Source: Candidatus Hodarchaeota archaeon (GTDB taxonomy: Archaea; Asgardarchaeota; Heimdallarchaeia; Hodarchaeales; YT1-057). From it: DNA of 14,610 bases. The notes beneath the pieces are model-generated. The model did no database searches, was not told the DNA's origin, and saw only the letters and a program-made list of their open reading frames with translations. The stretch is from NCBI GenBank assembly GCA_016839955.1, contig JAEOTI010000580.1:1-14610 (forward strand), written 5' to 3'. Every line of letters begins with the position of its first letter. Position 1 is the stretch's first letter. This document shows positions 6,955 through 13,402 of this stretch, piece after piece. Position numbers and translations under genes: made by a program.

Positions 6955-7740
6955 ATGGAACTAGGATTAAAAGGCAAAGTTGCAATTGTAACTGCTTCAA
7001 GTAAAGGTTTGGGTAAAGCTATTGCGCACAAACTTGCATTTGAAGGCGCAAAAGTAGTTATTTGTGCAAGAAATGTAGATACTCTAAATTCAACAAAAAA
7101 TGAAATTGAAAAAGAAGGAGGAATTGTACATGCCGTGCCTATTGACCTTACTAAGAGTCAACATATCACTAAACTAATAACTGAGACTGTAAATACATTC
7201 GGAAAAATTGATATTCTCGTTACAAATAGTGGGGGTCCTCCTTCGGGAGATTTTCTTGATTTTTCACTTGAAGATTGGATAGAAGCTATAAAACTAATCC
7301 TATTAAGCGCCATTAATCTATGTAAAGAAGTAATCCCTATTATGAAGACGAAAGGGGGGAAAATTGTTCTTCTTACGAGTGTTGCTGTGAAACAACCCAT
7401 TGATGGTCTAATTTTATCAAACGTTACGCGTGGAGGTGTAGCTGGGCTTGCTAAAAGCTTAGCGAACGAATTTGGGAAATATAATATTTTAGTGAATATG
7501 GTTTTACCAGGATATACCTATACAGAACGTGTAAGAAAACTAACGGATGTCTTAGCTAAGAAAAGAGAAGTAACTGCGCAAGAAATAATCCAAGAATGGG
7601 AAAGTCAAGGAGTTATTGGTCGGATAGCGTCTCCAGAGGAAATTGCAGATGTTGTAATTTTTTTAACCTCAGATCGGGCAAATTATCTCACAGGGACATC
7701 AATCCAAGTAGACGGAGGATATTCCAAGTCACTTCTTTAA
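6955..7740 (+). CDS. SDR-family oxidoreductase homologue with a non-canonical active site
   Basis: A 261-residue Rossmann-fold protein of the short-chain dehydrogenase/reductase superfamily, resembling 3-oxoacyl-ACP reductases. The nucleotide motif TASSKGLG (residues 13-20) and an Asp at 64 (PIDLT) are present. The NAG motif is replaced by NSGGPPSG from N91, and S142 holds the catalytic Ser position. The YxxxK pair, expected 13 residues later, reads S155 and R159 (SNVTR). The C-terminal DGGY close to the end is standard. This NSGGPP subgroup with an imperfect catalytic tetrad is known among SDRs, so it is not a broken gene, but ordinary SDR chemistry cannot be assumed. The ATG is supported by a purine-rich GGATGGAAGGAT site about 5-16 bases upstream. 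It converges with ftsY, with only 13 bases between the stops. Confidence 0.88.
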   Translation: MELGLKGKVAIVTASSKGLGKAIAHKLAFEGAKVVICARNVDTLNSTKNEIEKEGGIVHAVPIDLTKSQHITKLITETVNTFGKIDILVTNSGGPPSGDFLDFSLEDWIEAIKLILLSAINLCKEVIPIMKTKGGKIVLLTSVAVKQPIDGLILSNVTRGGVAGLAKSLANEFGKYNILVNMVLPGYTYTERVRKLTDVLAKKREVTAQEIIQEWESQGVIGRIASPEEIADVVIFLTSDRANYLTGTSIQVDGGYSKSLL

Positions 7741-7753
7741 GTTAAATGAAGAT

Positions 7754-8677
7754 TCAATTGATAGTTAGAAGATTCTTCACAAAAGTCTCAGGATTAAACT
7801 GCTTTAGATCTTTGTACTCCTGTCCTGTGCCTATATAACATATGGGTTTGCCTTGTGTTACATGTGTTATTGAAATTGCAGCACCACCACGAGCGTCTGC
7901 ATCCATCTTTGATAGTATTACACCATCAATTCCAACCTTCTCATTAAAATTTCGAGCTTGTTCTACTGCAGCGTTCCCTGCTAAGGCATCAACAACTAAG
8001 ATTGTAATATCTGGCGATGTAACGCGCTTGATTTTTTCCATTTCTCGTAATAAATCAAAATTCCCTTCCATTCTTCCAGCAGTATCAATTAGTACCAAAT
8101 GTGCATGTCGAGCTTTTGCATGAGCAATAGCATCAAATGCAACTGCTGCTGGGTCTGATTTGTATTGACCTTGAATTATAGAAACTTTGAGTCGATCCGC
8201 GTGTATTTTTATCTGCTCCTGGGCTCCAGATCGAAAAGTGTCTCCTGCTGCAATAATAGGACGAATTTTTGCTTTTTTAACAGCATAAGCAACTTTAGCA
8301 ATAGTAGTAGTTTTCCCTGTCCCATTTACTCCAACGAACAGAATCACAAGGGGATCTGGAACATTTTCTTTTTTCATACGATTTTTTAATATTTCAAGAA
8401 TGTCAATCTGATTTTTAGGCGTTAATTGATGGGTTAACGCACGTTTTAGCGCAACTTGAAGCAATTTGACTTTGTTAGAGAAGCGTTTTGAACGCTGACC
8501 AAGCATTAATTTCCCTACGTTTTGACAAATTTCTTCAGCAACTTCTGCAGCAGTATCATTCCTTAATAAGAGAAGGCGAATCTCTTCTAGAGGTTTTACT
8601 AGGTTTTTTTCATTTAACTCTTCTGTAGTAATTCGTTCAAAAAACCCGTGAAATCCTTTCTTAAGGCTTTGAGACAT
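7754..8677 (-). CDS. ftsY: Signal recognition particle receptor FtsY
   Basis: FtsY is the SRP receptor GTPase that docks ribosome-nascent chain-SRP complexes at the membrane; it pairs with SRP54 and both hydrolyse GTP. This 307-residue protein has the helical N domain (residues 1-100) and the G domain. The P-loop is GVNGTGKT (116-123), followed by DTFRSGAQEQ (146-155), DTAGR (198-202), SKMDAD (256-261, usually TKxDAD) and GTGQEYKDL (283-291). The long acidic N-terminal A region of many bacterial FtsY proteins is absent, as is usual in archaea. The ATG at 8677 has a GGAAGGT ribosome binding site 10-16 bases upstream. It is the last gene of the minus-strand cluster, 37 bases after prefoldin alpha, an arrangement common in archaea. 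Confidence 0.96.
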   Translation of the reverse strand: MSQSLKKGFHGFFERITTEELNEKNLVKPLEEIRLLLLRNDTAAEVAEEICQNVGKLMLGQRSKRFSNKVKLLQVALKRALTHQLTPKNQIDILEILKNRMKKENVPDPLVILFVGVNGTGKTTTIAKVAYAVKKAKIRPIIAAGDTFRSGAQEQIKIHADRLKVSIIQGQYKSDPAAVAFDAIAHAKARHAHLVLIDTAGRMEGNFDLLREMEKIKRVTSPDITILVVDALAGNAAVEQARNFNEKVGIDGVILSKMDADARGGAAISITHVTQGKPICYIGTGQEYKDLKQFNPETFVKNLLTIN

Positions 8678-8714
8678 CCTTCAATACCTTCCAACCTAAA
8701 AAAATGAATTATCT

Positions 8715-9161
8715 TTATTTTAAAGGTTTTTTTGTCTCAGTCCTTGCAATTGTTTCGATCTCTTGGTTAATCTTAGCAAGTTGTTCTAATTTTTCTGATA
8801 ATTGCTGATCTAATTGTGTTATTGTGGACTGAAGAGTTTCACTATGCTTCCCAGCCCTTTTTAATGCTTCAGAAAGTGGAAATGACTTGTATAAGCCTGA
8901 TCCTATCGATACAAGTACTTCTTTAGTTTGAGGGATTTCTGCTTTTGCTTGAAATCCACCACCCAATGGAATTAAGACAGAAGAAGAAGTCTCTCCTCGT
9001 TTTTTAAGCTCTTGTAAGCTTTCTTCAGCAGCTTGAAGTGAATTTATGGAGCGTTGCATCAGATAAAGTTGTTGTTGGATATATTCTGATTCCTTTCGTA
9101 ATTCATCCGCTTTTATCACCAAGTATTGCGCCTCTTCTCGTGGATCATCTGATTTGGTCAC
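8715..9161 (-). CDS. pfdA: Prefoldin alpha subunit
   Basis: A 148-residue prefoldin alpha subunit, a holdase chaperone. Two alpha and four beta subunits form a jellyfish-like hexamer that passes unfolded proteins to the group II chaperonin. Two coiled-coil helices (about residues 9-60 and 100-142) flank the beta-hairpin region, where the conserved VLIPLGGGFQAKAEI and VLVSIGSGLYKSFPLSEA occur. The start is GTG at 9161: the sequence AGGTGA, which contains the stop of the preceding LX gene, sits at the right distance as a ribosome binding site, so the two genes are probably translationally coupled. The linkage LX-pfdA-ftsY is a known archaeal gene string. Confidence 0.94.
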   Translation of the reverse strand: MTKSDDPREEAQYLVIKADELRKESEYIQQQLYLMQRSINSLQAAEESLQELKKRGETSSSVLIPLGGGFQAKAEIPQTKEVLVSIGSGLYKSFPLSEALKRAGKHSETLQSTITQLDQQLSEKLEQLAKINQEIETIARTETKKPLK

Positions 9162-9168
9162 AATAGTC

Positions 9169-9498
9169 TCACCTGGTAGGTAAAGTTAGTTTTGTTGCAT
9201 CATCACTTGATAAATAACTTACAATCGGATCTTTTAGTTCAACCTCAGGATTTGTAGGATCAATTTCTGTAATTTTACTGAAGCTGATATTTCGCATCTT
9301 GATTCTATGACGCGATCCTAATTCTCTAAGAATATGTTCTTTGGCATGTTCTTGTTGGACAGCCCGTACTTCTTTCTTGAAGAGAATAATTTTTCCTTTT
9401 TCCCGATATGAACCCTCAACTAAGAAGACTTTTACTTTAAGTTCGTTAGATCCTTCATTTGCTGTAGATTTCTTTCGGGTTGTCCTTTTTTTACTCAT
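9169..9498 (-). CDS. rpl18a: Large ribosomal subunit protein LX (eL20/L18a)
   Basis: A 109-residue homologue of archaeal ribosomal protein LX. The core runs from about residue 20 to 80: KVKVFLVEGSYRE, then RAVQQEHAKEHILRELGSRH and RNISFSKITEI, the typical pattern. Archaeal LX proteins are usually shorter. Here a basic, low-complexity leader of about 19 residues (KKRTTRKKS and so on) and a C-terminal tail of about 25 residues extend it. The ATG at 9498 follows an AGGGTGG ribosome binding site. It lies 55 bases after aIF6 and 7 bases before prefoldin alpha, in the same operon. The basic leader presumably binds rRNA; this is inference. Confidence 0.9.
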   Translation of the reverse strand: MSKKRTTRKKSTANEGSNELKVKVFLVEGSYREKGKIILFKKEVRAVQQEHAKEHILRELGSRHRIKMRNISFSKITEIDPTNPEVELKDPIVSYLSSDDATKLTLPTR

Positions 9499-9553
9499 CT
9501 TTCCACCCTCTAATTAACTCAATTTCTCTTAATTCGAGATTATTCTAAAAGAA

Positions 9554-10228
9554 TTAGGTTGACTCAAAGAGTGTTTCACTAATTCTCATAATTTCTAATC
9601 CAGTTGTTTCCTCCCCACATAATGCTCCATGACGATTTGCGATAATTCCTGCCGAAATAAATGTTTGACCACGGTTTAGGGTACCGATTTTTGCTTTTTT
9701 AACCTTCAGAAGCTCACCTATCTTTGCTACTTCCTCATCAGTGGCTTCAGGTGAAACAAGACAGCCTATATTTGTACTAACGGTAAGACTGCCAACGAGA
9801 TCTGAAAATCCGAAACGATAGCTTTCAATAGGGATATTTAATACACTTTCAACTATCTCTTTTGATTGGTTATCGAGTAGGGGTGCACATACTGCTGCAT
9901 GATCATTAACAATTATTATATTCCCCAATGCGAAAAATCTATTCGTTAGATGTTGAACTTCAAGTCCCGTAGTATCTGCAAGGTACTTTACGTCATCCTT
10001 ACTAGCTAAAGAGGATAATAAGATCCCATTTGAATTTGCAACCCCTAAAACACCTATTATTCGCGAGAATGTAGTAATTTCAAATAATTCAACTTTTAAA
10101 TTAACTTTTAATTTATCTAAAAAGTGTTCTGGGAGACCTGAAGGAACCAACGCAAAAGTATTAGTTACTAAGATAAATACTCCGATATTCGGATTGTTTT
10201 GGATATTCTGAAGCTCAATAGACATCAT
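9554..10228 (-). CDS. eif6: Translation initiation factor 6 (anti-association factor)
   Basis: A 224-residue aIF6, the factor that binds the 50S subunit (at L14/L24e) and prevents premature joining to the 30S; it also takes part in large-subunit maturation. Pentein-fold repeats are seen through the protein: NIGVFILVTNTFALVP, ANSNGILLSS, NIIIVNDHAAVCAPLL, STNIGCLVSPEATDEEV, then AKIGTLNRGQTFISAGIIANRHGALCGEETTGLE cut across the last repeats. The gene begins with two consecutive ATG codons (10228 and 10225); either could be used. It sits between L31e (41 bases upstream) and LX, the typical archaeal order. Confidence 0.95.
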   Translation of the reverse strand: MMSIELQNIQNNPNIGVFILVTNTFALVPSGLPEHFLDKLKVNLKVELFEITTFSRIIGVLGVANSNGILLSSLASKDDVKYLADTTGLEVQHLTNRFFALGNIIIVNDHAAVCAPLLDNQSKEIVESVLNIPIESYRFGFSDLVGSLTVSTNIGCLVSPEATDEEVAKIGELLKVKKAKIGTLNRGQTFISAGIIANRHGALCGEETTGLEIMRISETLFEST

Positions 10229-10269
10229 TCGTCGCCTATTTACTAAGAATGAAAATAGAAATAGTAAAA

Positions 10270-10548
10270 TTATGCAAGATAGACTTCTGCGACATCTTCT
10301 TCTGTTTTAACACAACGAATACGTATACGACGAGGTGGTTTTTTAATTCCTCGAGACCATAACGCTTCATTTAACTTTGAATCCAGAGATACGGTCTCAA
10401 CTTTCAAGTGTTTAGAAACAAATTCCCTAACAAGACGTACAGCATTGTTTGTACGCTTATTTATAGGAATGCCCCTTGTATAGATTAGTTTGCCTAATGG
10501 TACGGTATAAATTCGTTCCTCAAGCACTTCTTCGTCAAATTCTGACAT
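10270..10548 (-). CDS. rpl31e: Large ribosomal subunit protein eL31
   Basis: A 92-residue eL31 protein, present in archaea and eukaryotes and located near the polypeptide exit tunnel. Family signatures are EERIYTVPLGKLI at residues 10-22, NNAVRLVREFVSKHL in the middle, and EALWSRGIKKPPRRIRIRC towards the end. The ATG at 10548 has a GGATTGAG-like ribosome binding site. It follows L39e by 26 bases, where CCTTAAATAAGG forms a tiny palindrome, and precedes aIF6. Confidence 0.95.
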   Translation of the reverse strand: MSEFDEEVLEERIYTVPLGKLIYTRGIPINKRTNNAVRLVREFVSKHLKVETVSLDSKLNEALWSRGIKKPPRRIRIRCVKTEEDVAEVYLA

Positions 10549-10574
10549 TATACTCTCAATCCTTATTTAAGGAA

Positions 10575-10730
10575 CTATCGTTGAAGCCGACTTGTACGCC
10601 ATTGACGACGCTTAGGATGTGTTCTTACTCTTCCGCGGGTTCGGACAATAACCCAGGTGGGAACTGTACGATTTTGTCTCTTAGCTTTGCCAAGGCGGGT
10701 CTTTTTTGCAGTAGGTTTTGAACGTGCCAT
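10575..10730 (-). CDS. rpl39e: Large ribosomal subunit protein eL39
   Basis: A 51-residue, very basic protein read directly on the minus strand: ATG at 10728-10730 and TAG at 10575-10577. It begins [20 protein letters not shown] and contains the eL39 signature VPTWVIVRT and ends in [14 protein letters not shown]. eL39 is a small tunnel-lining protein of the archaeal and eukaryotic large subunit. The start lies 10 bases after the L1 stop, and L31e follows by 26 bases, the usual archaeal L39e-L31e pairing. The opposite strand of this region is partly open as well, but that frame has no family features. Confidence 0.96.
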   Translation of the reverse strand: MARSKPTAKKTRLGKAKRQNRTVPTWVIVRTRGRVRTHPKRRQWRTSRLQR

Positions 10731-10740
10731 GATCTAGACC

Positions 10741-11394
10741 TCAAGATGCAGTTACAGATGGTCCCATGGTAGTTTTGAAGGAAACTTTCTTTATCTGTTG
10801 TTGTCCTTTCTCAAGTTTTCCAATTAAACTTTGAAGAATGACGTTAGCGTTTTCAACAAGCTCATCATCAGTTCTTGATACTTTTCCAACAGGCACACAG
10901 ACAACAGGTTGTGTTTTAACACGAAGAATAATGGTCCGACGGTAATTCGCCACAAGTTGTTCTAAATCTTGGTAAGTTGGAGGTACAGGTTTAGGCATCT
11001 TAGCTCTAGGTCCTAAGATCTTCCCTAAATACCGTCCTATTAAAGGCATAAAAGGAGCCATAGCAACGAAAAAATCAAATTGAACTGCGAGTTTTTTGGC
11101 ATCTTTTGGATTCTTACCGAATGATTCAAGCTCTTCTCGACCAATAACTCTTAAACCAAGAGAAGCAGCTCTCGTAGCTAAATCTCCATCGCAAAATACA
11201 GCCACTTTGACGTTTTCACGGAGTTCATGGGGTAATCTAATCTCAAAGTTAAATCTATTTGATGGATTCTTCAAATCGATATTTCGGAGACCTACAGAGA
11301 GTTCCATTGTCTCTGTAAATTTCCTATTCCTTTCAGCACCCAGTTCTCTTGCTTTAAAGATAGCTTGTTGAATTTGAGTCGGTGAGACGCTCAT
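10741..11394 (-). CDS. rpl1: Large ribosomal subunit protein uL1
   Basis: A 217-residue archaeal uL1, the protein of the L1 stalk that contacts the E-site tRNA. It follows the family from FTETMELSVGLRNIDLKNP (domain I strand) through the insertion domain to the signature LGKILGPRAKMPKPVPP (around residue 125), and ends with the returning domain I segment KKVSFKTTMGPSV. ATG 11394 has CGGAG about 12 bases upstream. L1 often groups with L11, L10 and L12 in archaea; here it instead heads the L39e-L31e-aIF6-LX-prefoldin-FtsY cluster. A leader of roughly 95 bases after the candidate TATA box would allow the autogenous translational control known for archaeal L1, but I cannot identify the binding site. 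Confidence 0.95.
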   Translation of the reverse strand: MSVSPTQIQQAIFKARELGAERNRKFTETMELSVGLRNIDLKNPSNRFNFEIRLPHELRENVKVAVFCDGDLATRAASLGLRVIGREELESFGKNPKDAKKLAVQFDFFVAMAPFMPLIGRYLGKILGPRAKMPKPVPPTYQDLEQLVANYRRTIILRVKTQPVVCVPVGKVSRTDDELVENANVILQSLIGKLEKGQQQIKKVSFKTTMGPSVTAS

Positions 11395-11513
11395 TTTCGC
11401 TGCAAACTCCGATTGAAAATTTTTACGAAGAGTAAAGTCAGTTTTGTAAATTAAAGAAGCTCCCTACTCTATTTGGAGAATTCTTTTGTTCACCTTTTAT
11501 CCTCTACTTTTCA

Positions 11514-11521
11514 ATTATATA
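11514..11521 (-). promoter_or_regulatory. Candidate TATA box of the L1 ribosomal operon
   Basis: On the minus strand TATATAAT lies in the 186-base spacer between tnpB and L1. Initiation about 25 bases on would fall near 11490 and give a leader of about 95 bases before the L1 ATG. The box lies on the L1 side of the palindrome that probably marks the end of the tnpB element, so the insertion seems to have left this promoter intact. Confidence 0.5.
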
Positions 11522-11562
11522 GCATTGAATTTAAGAATAAATTTAGGTTATAACAAATAAGT

Positions 11563-11577
11563 CAAATGATTCATTTG
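11563..11577. repeat. Perfect palindrome at the tnpB 3' end
   Basis: CAAATGA, one T, TCATTTG: a 15-base palindrome with 7-bp arms, three bases beyond the tnpB stop codon. The position suits the subterminal hairpin of the right end of an IS200/IS605-type element. The same arm sequences recur at 12870-12898 on the other side of the gene. Confidence 0.6.
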
Positions 11578-11580
11578 CTT

Positions 11581-12780
11581 TCAAAGGAATAGTTCAATTC
11601 GTTCAGGGTGTAACCCAACACCCTCTATTCCCTCAGCAAAAGCGTTGGGAACTACTTTTCTCATAATATTGTAAGCTCCGTTGACATCCGCATTGATTAG
11701 TGTACCATTGAATGATTTGAATAATCCTCTCTTAATGCGTTTGCCTAGGTACTTAGCGTGCTGTTGGATAGGTTCGTTATCGAGGAAGGAACATTTTGAG
11801 GTGTAGCCTTCATCTGTTATAATGAAATGAATTCCATGGTCCTCACACTTGTACTTTAACTGTTTTATTGCCATATAGAAAGGGATATTTACGAAATGCT
11901 GATTATTCCTCTTCCCGATGTTGATGGTTTGCTTCCATTTTTTGTTGTAGCCGACTACCAACGTGTCAATGTTGTTTTTGAGACACCAATTAATCACATA
12001 GCGACTCGCTTTATGCAACCGATCTTTTATTTGTTTTTTTCGTTTTAAGAACAATTGTTGTTGCTTTTTACTATTCTTAACTCCGATTTTATCATAAATG
12101 CTTTGCAGACGACTCTTACGTTTGTTAAAATTTTGATTTAAAGCTTTAATACTCTTACCATTAATAACAATTGGTGGAGCACCAATGTTATTTACCATAG
12201 TTATAAGATTGTTGAGCCCTAAATCTATACTTACAATTCTGTTCTGTTGGGACTGTGATGGTGGATTATCTTTCTCGTAAAGGATTTCTAGTAAGTAACC
12301 GACTCCTTGGGGAAGAATCCGCGCTCCTTTAAGTTTGTGGTGAATTCTTGTTTTGATGTTCAGAATAGCTTTGGGGAGGTAAAGAACCCCATTTTTGAGT
12401 CGTACCTGTTGATTCGTGAAAAGTAGGAGAAATTCACCATTCTTTTTCCGATATTTTGGAAGCTGTGGTCTCCCAAGATACTTTGCAGGGTGTTTTTTCC
12501 AGTCCTTGAGACTTCTGAAAAAAGAGAGCCAGTTTTTGTCGAGTAGGCGCAGGATTTGTTGCGCGGTTTGAGCAGGTAAGCTCTTATAGTTTTTTGATTG
12601 CCGGACATCCTTAAGAAGCCAGTTCAAGGTATTATAACGTAGCCACTCCCCAGTCTTAAAGAACCATTGTCGAATAATGTAATTGGTTTCGTTGTAGAGG
12701 CTTTTGGAAGAATGAGTTAATGCATGTAATGTTGGAGTCGATCCTAGCCAGATTTGTTCTGTTCAACAACTCACTGCCAT
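11581..12780 (-). pseudogene. tnpB: TnpB-family RNA-guided nuclease-like gene, interrupted by an early in-frame TGA
   Basis: The intact frame from TTG 12627 gives 348 residues, beginning MNWLLKDVRQ. The same frame continues upstream with 45 family-like codons (TEQIWLGSTPTLHAL, SLYNETNYIIRQWFF, GEWLRYNT) without any ATG, GTG or TTG, then a TGA at 12763-12765, then five codons back to ATG 12780 (MAVSC). The ancestral gene was therefore about 400 codons with a stop at codon 6. RuvC residues, numbered from TTG 12627, are D135 (SIDLGLNN) and D314 (NADVNGAYN). The usual Glu site is G226 (VVGYNKKW), with E273 (TDEGYTSKCS) as a likely substitute. The zinc finger keeps only one Cys (C279). The helix bundle near residues 16-50 and the motif LGRPQLPKYRKKNGEF are typical. 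Whether an N-terminally shortened protein is made is unknown; a nonsense mutation, recoding or sequencing error could explain the TGA. Confidence 0.75.
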
Positions 12781-12816
12781 TCTTTTTTCTCTCAGATTTG
12801 AGTAGGATAGTCGTCC

Positions 12817-12823
12817 TTAAATA
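12817..12823 (-). promoter_or_regulatory. Candidate TATA box for tnpB
   Basis: TATTTAA on the minus strand would place initiation near 12793, about a dozen bases before the ATG at 12780 rather than near the TTG at 12627. This supports 12780 as the original start of the gene. Confidence 0.45.
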
Positions 12824-12869
12824 GTTTGAAGAGACTACCTTGAAAATTTACCATGAATTGTTTGATCCT

Positions 12870-12898
12870 ATCATTTGATAACCTTTGAAACAAATGAT
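12870..12898. repeat. Inverted repeat at the tnpB 5' side
   Basis: ATCATTTG (12870-12877) and CAAATGAT (12891-12898) form an 8-bp stem with a 13-base loop. The arms equal those of the palindrome at 11563-11577. It is the candidate left-end hairpin of the tnpB element. Confidence 0.55.
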
Positions 12899-12931
12899 TC
12901 AATAAGTTATTACATATTTGCTTCTTGCATA

Positions 12932-13378
12932 ATGAGTCGATTTGAGGAAATAAAATTGTCAAAGGAAAAAAAAACCAGTAGGAAAGGTCGGAAAAAGAAA
13001 GTCTATTGTAAAAAGTGTGGTTTTGGAGAAACTGTAGCTGATTTTGGAGTCCCTAAAAAAACTTGGAATCTAGTTTCCCCCATGCCTGATAAAAATGGAA
13101 ATGTTACCTTGACGGTAATGGGATCTTTCACCTGCCCTCAATGTGGAAAATCGCTCACAACATCTGTTAAAAAAATAAAAGGTGATGAGTTTGGGGGCGG
13201 AAAAAGCAAAAAAGAATTATTATTAGAAGTAGTATCAAACCAAACAGAGCCTGCCTCGCTTGAAACGCTCGCAGGTCAAATTAGATTGAGCGAGGGTTCT
13301 ATTGAGAAAGCTATTAACTTATTGATCAAAAAAGGAGATATTACAGGAAAAATCGATAATGGGACATACTTCCCTTAA
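12932..13378 (+). CDS. Zinc-ribbon and winged-helix protein, probable nucleic-acid binding
   Basis: A 148-residue protein. It has a Lys/Arg-rich N-terminus (about residues 8-24), a zinc ribbon with C26-x2-C29 and C68-x2-C71, and a C-terminal helix-turn-helix-like domain (about 92-148; SLETLAGQIRLSEGSIEKAINLLIKKGDI reads as a winged helix). The stretch VPKKTWNLVSPMPDKNGNVTLTVMGSF between the Cys pairs looks strongly conserved in style, and I take it as a family hallmark, but I cannot name the family. A transcription or chromatin-related role is plausible. The frame stays open to an ATG at 12875, but those 19 extra residues fall in the transposon end; ATG 12932 (MSRFEEIKL) is better. No ribosome binding site is seen and the AT-rich box about 25 bases upstream suggests a leaderless transcript. 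It converges with truD, 24 bases apart. Confidence 0.75.
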   Translation: MSRFEEIKLSKEKKTSRKGRKKKVYCKKCGFGETVADFGVPKKTWNLVSPMPDKNGNVTLTVMGSFTCPQCGKSLTTSVKKIKGDEFGGGKSKKELLLEVVSNQTEPASLETLAGQIRLSEGSIEKAINLLIKKGDITGKIDNGTYFP

Positions 13379-13402
13379 ACCCTTTAAACCTGAGATTTTC
13401 TC

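Larger units (their letters stand above)
11563..12901 (-). mobile_element. IS200/IS605-type (IS1341-like) element with tnpB only
   Basis: An approximately 1.34-kb unit holding just a tnpB-like gene, with no Y1 transposase tnpA. The proposed limits rest on the 11-base direct repeat CAAATGATTCA at 11563-11573 and 12891-12901, each part of a hairpin (15-base palindrome on one side, 8-bp stem on the other). Elements lacking tnpA need a Y1 transposase in trans to move. The exact ends are uncertain, since IS605 relatives make no target duplication and the direct repeat could be a shared end motif. The element sits between the L1 operon promoter and a divergent zinc-ribbon gene. Confidence 0.6.

Noticed and set aside
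7842..8389. Two open frames on the plus strand opposite ftsY
   Set aside because: They are the antisense of conserved GTPase motifs; the Ser/Phe/Cys-rich compositions are shadows of the ftsY codons.
10561..10572. CCTTATTTAAGG palindrome as an internal promoter for L31e
   Set aside because: Its TATA-like core is only about 18 bases from the L31e ATG, too close for archaeal initiation spacing, and the genes look co-transcribed.
10476..10721. Open frame on the plus strand across the L39e gene and the start of L31e
   Set aside because: It is antisense to two clear ribosomal protein genes, and its translation shows no domain or family feature.
12360..12608. Second minus-strand open frame inside tnpB
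   Set aside because: It is out of frame with the TnpB-like protein, which has family motifs throughout this stretch.
12763..12765. TGA in tnpB as a selenocysteine codon
   Set aside because: Position 6 of a TnpB has no redox role and no SECIS-like structure was recognised; a nonsense mutation is simpler.
12875..12931. Longer N-terminus for the zinc-ribbon protein from ATG 12875
   Set aside because: The added 19 residues come from the proposed transposon-end hairpin and AT-rich promoter DNA; ATG 12932 gives a basic, natural N-terminus.
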